In this document: positions 21,701 through 28,099 of the stretch, in pieces
Numbering within the stretch: the stretch's first letter is position 1
How the letters are laid out: the number at the start of each line of letters is the position of its first letter
Assembly (NCBI GenBank): GCA_002633005.1
Contig: NMRA01001230.1
Coordinates: 1,692 to 29,790, forward strand
Origin: Phoronis australis
Taxonomy: Eukaryota > Phoronida > Phoronidae
DNA: 28,099 bases
Direction: 5' to 3'
The notes under the pieces: model-generated
What the model was told of the DNA's origin: nothing
What the model saw: the letters and a program-made list of their open reading frames with translations, nothing else
Database searches by the model: none
Made by a program: the position numbers and the translations under genes

Positions 21701-24700
21701 CGTCGCGCTAAGCCTCATTACTGCTAATTTCCGTGGTGCAAGACTTCGACAGGTGGCCACAAATTCCCAAAAGACCTAAGGTTACTATATTCGTGGACAA
21801 TTGCGGTCAACAGGGTCAACTAACTGACAAAAAGTGTGTGGATGCTGAAGCCCCGTGCGTGCTCTATGACTATGCAGAATTCCATTCGGAGACTACACAA
21901 CATTACTTGGTAAGTTTTTAGCAATCAGTTTCTATCAACATCGTTCGGTGATGTTATCCCCACCAGTTACCCCACTGAATAACAGTTTTATTGAGTGGAA
22001 CTAAGTGTTTCTTTTTGGAAACTCACCCGATGCCGGGTAGGCTAGCAGCACATATTCATATTGTCCTGGGTGGGAGTGCTCCCAAAATAAGAGGTGTATG
22101 GTACGTGATGCACAGAAGTCAAGAGTGACTTTTTCACAGCAGTTTCTCTTCAAAACTATGCTGTTTCCAATAAAATTCTCTAGATGAATGAGTTTCCTTA
22201 TTTTATCGTGGACCCCACCCCCAGGACCACCAGCTCAGTTATCGAATTAACATGAATAAGCCTTAATTCAGTAAATGTCGTAACATTGCATTGGAAAAAA
22301 ATTGACACCTAGAATGAATTTTACTTGTTGAGATCAGAAGCACATTTTAAGTGTCATGAAAAATACACATTGTTAAATCACTTTTAGCCTGTTTCACATA
22401 TTTTAATTCAGATATTAAATAAGACTTGGGTACAAAGGTTATTAGTTTCTACACATAAACATGAAGATGAAATGTCAAGTATGTTCTGCCTTACAAAAGT
22501 AGTTTTGTCTTGTCTTTTCTTTTACAATTTGCTAATATTTCTATTCTGTTACAGGCAAGAAAAAACAACTGAAACCAACCGCCTGACCATCTATTTCACC
22601 GTTGGACAAAGTGAAAAGCAATCCTTCAGCAATAACCTGAGAGAATTGAACGTAATTCAGAAATTCAGCACCTGATATGCCTGATTATGGACTCCCTCGC
22701 AATGTTGTTTCTTTCTGTGCTTTTTCAGTTTGCCATTTGTTTTTAAATACACTGATAATTGTTTATTCTCGAATCTTGTGCATAGCAGATTCTTATCCAG
22801 CTAGCTACAATTGAAAACATACAATAAGACAATCGATGCAGTCACTGAATGTCATTTCCCCATAATCTGTACCAAATTGAAAAGTTTTTACCAATAGTAT
22901 AAAGCCTTTCTTCTGAAAGGAAAATTTAATGTCACTCAGCTTTTGGCTTTCATTTCACTGGGTTCTAGTTTCAATGGCCTATAGAAGCGCTTGTAAAAAA
23001 GGTCCAGTTTCAACACGTGGCTTTCTTTCATGTAACCTCATTCAGCCTCAATAACATCCACAATTAGACCCTTGAAGGTAAACACAGCAGCATATCACTT
23101 GAATCGTTTTGAGCCCAAAATCAGACTCTGAACTAGACCAGAGTGTTACTAGGTCTTCTTTAGCTTCAGTCCCTCATGTTTCTTCCAGGAAAGGAAATAA
23201 GCTATTGTCCACACATGACTCATTGCCTATGAAAGGGCATCCTCACCAACAAGGCTTATTTGTGTAGCAGTCAGATATAGTTCGTCTGGATACACAGACA
23301 CTCCACTGGCACATTGTCTTATGGTAACTTAGTACTGCGATTCACATTTCTCCAGGGCCACTGACTTGCACATTGTGCCATTCAGCACTGCTGGTGTGTG
23401 GAAGTGCTGTGGGAAGAGAACGGAGTAACAAAGCTTGTCTATGATACAGCTTGAAGTGGCCTTAAAATGTCACTGAACCTGGAACAAATATTGAAATATG
23501 AATAATTAAGTACTCCAGATTGGATCAAAAATGTTATCCCTGTTTTTCAAAAATATATGGTGATTGGTCTACAGTTTCACATAAAAGTAAGTAATTACTA
23601 TTTTCAGAAACCAAGGGTGTATATAATGAGTATTGCATAAAACTGTGTCTTTATTTTTTATCCCTAGCCATAACAATTCTTTAAACGCATCACTTGTCTG
23701 CAAAATATACAAGTTTTTTGAGACAACTTCAAACATATGTTACCCATTTTCAAGCCTTTTTAATTTTGTTACTTTCAGCAATTTTAAACTCAGATTACAG
23801 GTTCATGGGTCTGTCAAGCATACTTCTAGCATAAGGTTGAGGGAACCGTTTTTCTTCTAATAGAAGATCTTGTTGGTTAGCTGAGTCAAATGCTAAAAAT
23901 CAATTTTTGTCCATTCAGAGACGGTGCAGAAGCGATGCATATCTCCTCTGCACGGAACAAGCCTCCAAACCTAAAAACTAAAGGTTACGTGAAAACTGAC
24001 GTGATAGATTTCCATTTCAACGTGTAATAGATTAACAGAAGACATATGATAGGGAGTAAACAAATAGTCTAATGCAATGGATATTTCTCACTCACGTACC
24101 CTTTGCCATTGGGATTGGATTGGTAATCTTAACTGAACCTGTATCGAGTTGATAGCATAAAATTCAGCATTGATTGATGTAACTGTCACTGATAAACTTT
24201 TAGAAATCATTCCAAACAATAATACTGCTTTGATGTACGAAAAGATCCCGATTGCTACGTCAAGTATCGTATCACATATCACAACATACAAAGATTAACC
24301 AGACTCTGGCTGGCGACTGACTGCCGCGAAGTCGACATTGGCGAGTGCCTCAGTTAACAGGCATCGGTAGAATAATCATGGAATAATCGTTAAAATAATC
24401 ACAAACCTTACCTTTGTATGAGGTCGTGCTTACTTCCTCTCATAGAAGCATCCTTTTTACGCAATCTCAGATTCAGTTGGCACGGCTGCAAGCCATTTCA
24501 CCATGTATTTAAAGGGCTCGCGAAATCGAGGCTGTTAATCTATCACCACTAGTACACTCACGCCCTCTAGTTATTGCAGATTTTCCGAATAGCCCCATTT
24601 TCACAATCATCCTATGAGCGGTTTGGTTGATAGAGGGTGGACGCAAAAACAGACTCGAAAATAGTAAAAATGGCCACTAGGTGGCGCAAACTACGTCGAA

Positions 24701-26775
24701 TCTATCCGAAAACGGGAGGATAGCGTCATCTCACTAATAGGTGCCTACCTACCAAATTTCATGAAAATCCGTTCAGGACTTTTGAAGATACTAGTTAAGC
24801 GTAAAAAACTAAAATTGCCACTGGGGGGGCACACCGGTAGTCGGATCCGTCCAAAAGTTCGCTCATATGCCGTCCCATTCATGAATGGAACATATGTGCC
24901 AAATTTCATGAACGTATGTCAAAGGGTTTTGGAGACAGAGCAGCGGACGCCGGACGCCGGACGGACGGACGGGCGGGCGGCATAATGCGTCCACATATAA
25001 ATATGTGGACGCATAAAAATACTGCGAAAAATATGGATTTCATTCTTGGCGTTACGAAAATGCGTCCTAGTCCCCAGTATAGGAATTTTTTCGAACACAT
25101 GTTTTTGACATTTCCCGAAGTTAATCAAGATTTTTAGACCAATGCAGCGATATAACTTGTACAATAAGGATGATGATAGAAACCACTCACCTCTGCAACC
25201 GCATCTTACGATGCATGAACACGCGACGGGGCACTTGCAGGCGGTCTTGGAGTCACATCCGCAACCACACTGACAGCTGCCACCTAGTGAAAGGAACAAA
25301 CATAAGCCCGTCATTCTTATCCTGGCTTGTAGTTACCAATGAACAAGGAGACCACAGTAATAATGGTTAAGCTAGATACCTTCGTACATACCTTCCTACG
25401 ATACGCGCCATTCAACTGAAAGGAGGCTGGCTGTCATTCTCAGCCTGCCATTCAGTGATTACCCGGCTGTTGTTTCCAGTGAGCATCAGCCTTCTGTTCA
25501 ATAACGCTAGGGCCTCGCTAAAAAGCAAGACTATGAGAGATTACGTGAGACATTGTCGTGTATTTTGAATGAGAACTCGTGACTTTGACAAGATTTTAGC
25601 TAGGTCCTAGCGTTACTGAACGGCGTCTGGCGTGCGTTCAGTACTGAGACGCTGGGACCTACGCTAGGACCTATGCTACGACCTAGCTAAAACCTAGTAA
25701 GTCACATGTTCTCATTTAAAATACACGGCAATATCTCACATAATCTCGCGAAGTCTTGCTTTTTAGCGAGGTCCTAGCGTTACTGAACGGGAGGCAAGTA
25801 TCCCATGGTGTTCAGCACTGGTGAAAAGGGAGATAACTCTACTGAGGGAAAATTGATTGCTGTAAAATAGTATATCTACACATGTTGTGTATAAATTCAA
25901 TTTACAACGTCGCGTAATGATCGGCGTTGTGTTTCTAATCGCAGTTCGGTGTTAATCAAATATGCCAGGCAGCCATTTATGCCAGTCAGCACTAGAAATT
26001 GAAAATTTAAACTTAAAATTTGAACATTTAGTTTTTATTTTGAAAAAAACTCGGTTACGTCATGTTGGTAGTACATCATAGCAATACGTTCTGGTGTTGG
26101 GCTTGACGTTTTAAGGCTAACAAAAATCGCATAATCGGTTCTGGGTTGCCTTTTTGAAAATTGATTCGGCATGATGTTTTTTCAAAAAGAAAAAAGTCCC
26201 TTGTGTTGGCCGAAAGGTCGGAATCCCTTGTTCTGGAGTCACCTGTTGCAGCTCAAACGAGTCCGCGATACCCGCTGGTTTCTGCCCACCTTCTTACAAG
26301 AAAATCAAAGACAAATGCGGCGCGCGATGATGTGACGGTAAGCAATGAACAAACTGTTTAAATTTATTGCATGCCTGTGTTTATTCACAATGAGCATTGT
26401 ATCATTTTACCTGCACATTGGCAAGACTCCCACGGATCGCATTTGGCAGGAGAAGTACACGCAGGGACGTCCTTCTTGCACACTGCTTCGATCATACACG
26501 TTTTAGCTGAAGAAAAAGTTAAGATTGAACCCAAGGTGATCACTTCTTTGAGGTGAACCGTGTTCAATATTGAGATTACTAAGAGCTCCTTATCTCGCAA
26601 GAAATTTTACTTGACACTTTTGTACCCGAATATTTGACGATAGCGACGATAAACATCATCAATGAATAAAAATCTGGTTAGATTTAAATAAACAATTAGA
26701 CATTTATATTGAATTGAATAAGAAAATATAAATGTAAGTGCGTACGCGGTGGTCCCACTCACCTGAATCTGCCAT
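18652..26775 (-). CDS. MT: Multi-domain metallothionein-like protein (spliced, five exons)
   Basis: Exons on the minus strand are 26775-26763, 26506-26411, 25283-25191, 19845-19753 and 18791-18652. All introns are phase 1 with GTGAGT or GTAAAA donors. The spliced frame gives 144 residues with 32 cysteines, in CxC, CxxxC and CxCxxxC patterns typical of metallothioneins, cytosolic thiolate clusters that bind Zn, Cd and Cu. Domains are: an N-terminal six-Cys segment (residues about 5-36), two homologous repeats with 10 and 9 Cys (about 36-98), a seven-Cys segment (about 98-123), and an unusual non-Cys tail ending VFAKFR. There are no aromatic residues in the repeats apart from two Phe in the second. 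A TATA box and two MRE cores lie upstream. The match is to the family by cysteine pattern; the exact paralogue is unknown. Confidence 0.85.
19644..19663. repeat. (CA)n microsatellite
   Basis: About ten perfect CA units in metallothionein intron 4. Confidence 0.95.
19753..19845 (-). CDS. MT: Metallothionein exon 4 (second cysteine repeat)
   Basis: 93 bp, phase 1 at both ends, acceptor TGTCAACAG and donor GTGAGT. It encodes GGSCQCGFGCDFKTACKCPD then ACSCISKCNCA with nine cysteines. Its length, phases and about two thirds of its residues match exon 3, showing exon duplication. Phe replaces Cys in GFGC relative to GCGC of exon 3. Confidence 0.88.
20385..21579 (+). repeat. About 430-bp tandem repeat array with CTCF-core-like motifs, left part
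   Basis: Units of about 430 bp each carry three related motifs of the form CCACTAGGKGGC. The positions are: 20502 (CCACTAGTGGGCAC), 20650 (CCACTAGGAGGCAC), 20788, 20935 (CCACTAGGGGGCAA), 21081, 21219 (TCACTAGGTGGCGC), 21360 and 21500. Same-type motifs recur at 419-433 bp. Shared linkers include ATGAAAATCCGTTCAGGACT and GAACGGTTTAGGAGATACAG. The array lies in metallothionein intron 3 and is split at 21579 by an inserted element; it resumes at 24597. All motifs have the same orientation. Confidence 0.85.
21678..22675 (+). pseudogene. Spliced open-frame fragments inside the inverted-repeat element
   Basis: ATG 21678 begins MEFLSKYVVALSLIT, a secretion-signal-like start. The better downstream frame (from about 21712: ASLLLISVVQDFDRWPQIPK, then VTIFVDNCGQQGQLTDKKCV to HYL) is one base out of register. 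It ends at a GTAAGT donor after 21909. A second segment, 22555-22675 (acceptor CTGTTACAG), encodes NRLTIYFTVGQSEKQSFSNN and ends in a stop, but its phase does not fit the first donor. Either lesions or an unseen small exon explain this. It resembles a small secreted protein rather than a transposase; I do not recognise it. It may be a captured host gene. Confidence 0.35.
22676..24540. other. Interior of the inverted-repeat element, no gene seen
   Basis: AT-rich sequence of about 1.9 kb without a frame or splice pair that I can support on either strand. Confidence 0.5.
24597..24984 (+). repeat. CTCF-core-like tandem repeat array, right part
   Basis: Continuation of the array after the inserted element. 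Motifs are CCACTAGGTGGCGC at 24674-24687 and CCACTGGGGGGGCAC at 24818-24832. The last unit is truncated and grades into GGACGCC/GGACG short repeats at about 24942-24980. Confidence 0.85.
24985..25014. repeat. Perfect 14-bp inverted repeat with 2-base loop
   Basis: ATGCGTCCACATAT, then AA, then ATATGTGGACGCAT. It sits exactly at the end of the tandem array, after the GGACG-rich run, and would form a strong hairpin or cruciform. Confidence 0.95.
25191..25283 (-). CDS. MT: Metallothionein exon 3 (first cysteine repeat)
   Basis: 93 bp, phase 1 at both ends, acceptor TTTCACTAG and donor GTGAGT. It encodes GGSCQCGCGCDSKTACKCPV then ACSCIVRCGCR with ten cysteines. The frame stays open upstream through the acceptor to an ATG at 25314 (MTGLCLFLSL then GGSCQC), so a transcript starting inside intron 2 could be translated in the same frame. 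Confidence 0.88.
25380..25850 (-). promoter_or_regulatory. Degenerate second copy of the metallothionein upstream region
   Basis: Segments match the region upstream of exon 1. ACGCGCCATTCAA at about 25410 matches 26910. GCCATTCAGTGAT at about 25447 matches 26942. ATCCCATGGTGTTC at about 25800 matches 26996. AAAAGGGAGATAACTCTACT at 25824-25843 is identical to 27023-27042. The TATA position has decayed (TATGTAC instead of TATATAA). A MITE at 25496-25788 splits the copy. It lies in intron 2, just upstream of exon 3. Confidence 0.75.
25496..25788. mobile_element. 293-bp fold-back MITE with about 87-bp inverted arms
   Basis: The left arm begins GTTCAATAACGCTAGGGCCT; the right arm ends AGGTCCTAGCGTTACTGAAC, its near-exact complement. 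Pairing continues through CGCTAAAAAGCAAGACT, GAGATTA, GTGTATTTT and GAGAAC. Between the arms lies a second, smaller palindrome built from the same CCTAGCGTTACTGAACG phrase. There is no coding capacity. It is a non-autonomous DNA transposon; the superfamily is not determinable. Confidence 0.88.
26411..26506 (-). CDS. MT: Metallothionein exon 2 (N-terminal six-Cys segment)
   Basis: 96 bp, phase 1 at both ends, acceptor TTCTTCAG and donor GTAAAA. It encodes KTCMIEAVCKKDVPACTSPA then KCDPWESCQCA. Cysteines are sparser than in the repeats and there is a Trp, which is rare in metallothioneins. It is not an obvious copy of exons 3-4. Confidence 0.8.
26763..26775 (-). CDS. MT: Metallothionein exon 1 (start codon, MADS)
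   Basis: ATG at 26775-26773 followed by GCA GAT TCA G and a GTGAGT donor. A 13-base coding piece of this kind is common for metallothionein first exons. The spliced codon joins to exon 2 as Ala. The 5' UTR would be about 90 bases given the TATA box at 26892-26899. Confidence 0.75.
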
Positions 26776-26891
26776 TGTCGATAACAGAACTAGGCGTTGT
26801 CAATTTACTGAACGTCGTCACACTGTACTTTCCACTTCGTTTGCTAGCGTTTGCTGCTTCTGTCAGTGAATGGCAATTACTGGAAACGCCC

Positions 26892-26899
26892 TTATATAG
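26892..26899 (-). promoter_or_regulatory. TATA box of the metallothionein gene
   Basis: CTATATAAG on the minus strand, about 117 bases upstream of the ATG, which would put transcription start near 26865. Confidence 0.7.
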
Positions 26900-27022
26900 A
26901 CCTTGCTACGCGCCATTCAATGGAGGCTTCCATTCTTCAGTTGCCATTCAGTGATAACCCAACATGTCTCCATTGAGATGCTGAAAATATCAAGCATCCC
27001 AATGGTGTTCGCCACTTTAGCG

Positions 27023-27042
27023 AAAAGGGAGATAACTCTACT
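27023..27042. promoter_or_regulatory. Conserved GATA-containing element upstream of the metallothionein gene
   Basis: AAAAGGGAGATAACTCTACT, identical in the second upstream copy at 25824-25843. It contains AGATAA, a GATA-factor core. It may alternatively be part of a common dispersed repeat. Confidence 0.5.
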
Positions 27043-27064
27043 GCAGAGGTACATGTAGGGTGCC

Positions 27065-27071
27065 GAGTGCA
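27065..27071 (-). promoter_or_regulatory. Metal-response element, proximal
   Basis: TGCACTC on the minus strand within TTTTGCACTCGGCACCC. It matches the MRE core TGCRCNC and its GC-rich flank GGC, the site bound by MTF-1. It lies about 200 bases upstream of the inferred transcription start. Confidence 0.65.
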
Positions 27072-27182
27072 AAAGCCGGGGGCATAACTATGAGGTACCG
27101 GCAGGTAATTTTGTGTTACAAAACGGTGCAAATACGACATGCAGACGCGGCACTCACGTATCGCGTATGAACGAAGAGTGCC

Positions 27183-27189
27183 GAGTGCA
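27183..27189 (-). promoter_or_regulatory. Metal-response element, distal
   Basis: A second TGCACTCGGCAC in the same orientation, sharing 15 identical bases with the proximal site. About 320 bases upstream of the inferred start. Confidence 0.65.
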
Positions 27190-27199
27190 AAATGGGTCA

Positions 27200-27480
27200 T
27201 TTAACCAATCTTTTATGAGTTTTGATTGGTTGGGAGTGGCTTGACAGACAGTCTATGCAAATATTCTACGCCATTTCTGCTGTGCAGGCAGTGATGATTG
27301 TTTTTCAGGTGACTGGTTATTTGGCTGGTTTCCGATTATATCCTTACATAGTAGAAGTACTAGTACTAGGATATCACAAGGGGGGGCCAAATTTTTTTCC
27401 GGCTGTAAGAATTTGCGAAAACTGAACCACGAAATTGTAGATGCGCATAGCACCGAATGATTCCTGAAGTATTATTCAAG
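27200..27480. other. No gene seen
   Basis: Upstream flank of the metallothionein gene without further supported sites; a short A-rich run begins near 27481. Confidence 0.5.
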
Positions 27481-27606
27481 AAAAAAGGCAAAAAAAAAAC
27501 AAAAAAAAACGGAGAACGTGTCAAACAGGAAAAACTGCAAGTATCAAAGAATCGAACTCACGAGCTGCCGATTAGTTGGCGCGTGCGTTACCACTACACC
27601 ACAACG
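27481..27606 (-). mobile_element. tRNA-derived SINE-like sequence
   Basis: On the minus strand, GTGTAGTGGTAACGC (27585-27599) resembles a tRNA A box and GAGTTCGATTC (27549-27559) a B box, at tRNA-like spacing. The acceptor and T stems do not pair well, so it is not a functional tRNA. The downstream side on the same strand runs into T-rich sequence (27481-27510), like a SINE tail region. The boundaries are approximate. Confidence 0.5.
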
Positions 27607-27619
27607 ATTTTACTTCTAA

Positions 27620-28099
27620 TCGCATACCAAGAGACCTACTTGTTTATGGTCCACAGCGTTTGCGCGCGAAACCTTCTCCTTTTTGTAATGCTTATTACAC
27701 GTTTTATATTTTGTGCCATCGATTCTTTACAAATTTGTCGTATTTAAAATAGTCTTCAAATGCCAAAAAGACCAAATCCCGGACGGGATTGCTTTGGAAA
27801 TCGTCTTAAGATAAGGTTTGGCAAAGAGAGTATTGCGAGTTTCTGAGTGATTCACTAAGGCTTCGATTAAAATTCACATCTTACCAGCAGCTTCTGTTTT
27901 TTCATCGTCACTCAGGTTCCATTTTCTTTAAAAAATGAAGTAAATTTTCTTCATTGCACAGTGGAGCAGACGGAAACGGAGTCGTAGTGCGCAGCGCCAT
28001 TGTCGGTAGCCTGCGATATCGCAGGAGAGCCTATACTTAGCCATGATAGTTCCGTTACGCCGTGTTCCGAATTTGACACTTGAAATTGGATTTGAGCCC
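27620..28099. other. No gene seen
   Basis: Nothing supported except a 16-bp perfect palindrome CCTGCGATATCGCAGG at 28010-28025. Confidence 0.45.

Larger units (their letters stand above)
21580..24596. mobile_element. 3.0-kb terminal-inverted-repeat element inserted in the tandem array
   Basis: The ends are GGGGCTATTCGG (21580-21591) and its exact complement CCGAATAGCCCC (24585-24596), flanked on both sides by AT (a possible 2-bp target duplication). Imperfect similarity extends further inward, with TGTACTAGTGGTGAT on the left and its complement on the right. The flanks rejoin to the array phrase CACATACA...TTTTCACAATCATCCT, which is uninterrupted at 21150-21175, so this is a later insertion. 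No transposase motif is visible. It holds two pieces of a spliced-looking open frame (21678-21909 and 22555-22675). A 2-bp AT duplication and GGGG ends recall ISL2EU-type elements, but I cannot assign it. Confidence 0.8.

Noticed and set aside
24919-25190. Downstream part of the 131-codon minus-strand frame after exon 3
   Set aside because: The real coding part ends at the GTGAGT donor at 25190; the remainder is intron and repeat.
26161-26361. 66-codon frame downstream of metallothionein exon 2
   Set aside because: Sits in intron 2 on the opposite strand with no features.
27540-27606. Functional tRNA gene
   Set aside because: Boxes are present but the T stem has two mismatches and no acceptor stem or clear anticodon loop is seen; better called SINE-like.

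Overview
This is a stretch of nuclear DNA from an animal. The genes have short exons with canonical GT-AG introns, large AT-rich introns, a polymerase-II TATA box and AATAAA signals, and many decayed transposons; there is no bacterial operon layout. Two details point weakly to a lophotrochozoan, probably a mollusc: the phrase AAAAGGGAGATAACTCTACT, which I associate with molluscan DNA, and a multi-domain metallothionein with 9-10 cysteines per repeat. The species is not identifiable from the window.

Layout. 1-4.3 kb: sparse, with one THAP zinc-finger exon (1418-1719, +) and a 56-bp GC-rich tandem duplication (2367-2471). 4.3-6.3 kb: a decayed non-LTR retrotransposon on the minus strand. 6.4-6.9 kb: a frameshifted C-terminal exon resembling a GM2-activator/ML lipid-binding protein (-). 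7.6-8.7 kb: an inverted duplication. 9.9-17.2 kb (+): a gene for a hydrophobic multi-pass membrane protein that I do not recognise, six well-supported exons plus a possible first exon. 18.4-27.2 kb (-): a five-exon metallothionein gene of 144 residues and 32 cysteines, with a TATA box and two metal-response-element cores upstream. The two genes converge on 17.4-18.4 kb.

The most interesting locus is the metallothionein gene. Its two central exons are both 93 bp, both phase 1-1, and clearly duplicates. A second, degenerate copy of the gene's own upstream region lies in intron 2, interrupted by a 293-bp fold-back MITE. Just downstream of it is an ATG in frame with the third exon. This suggests that two tandem metallothionein genes fused, possibly leaving an internal promoter. 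The 5.3-kb intron 3 holds a roughly 430-bp tandem repeat in which every unit carries three CTCF-core-like motifs in the same orientation. One unit is split by a 3.0-kb terminal-inverted-repeat element that carries fragments of a spliced open reading frame but no transposase I can see.

All exon chains were assembled by eye from splice sites and reading phase. No transcript or database evidence was available.
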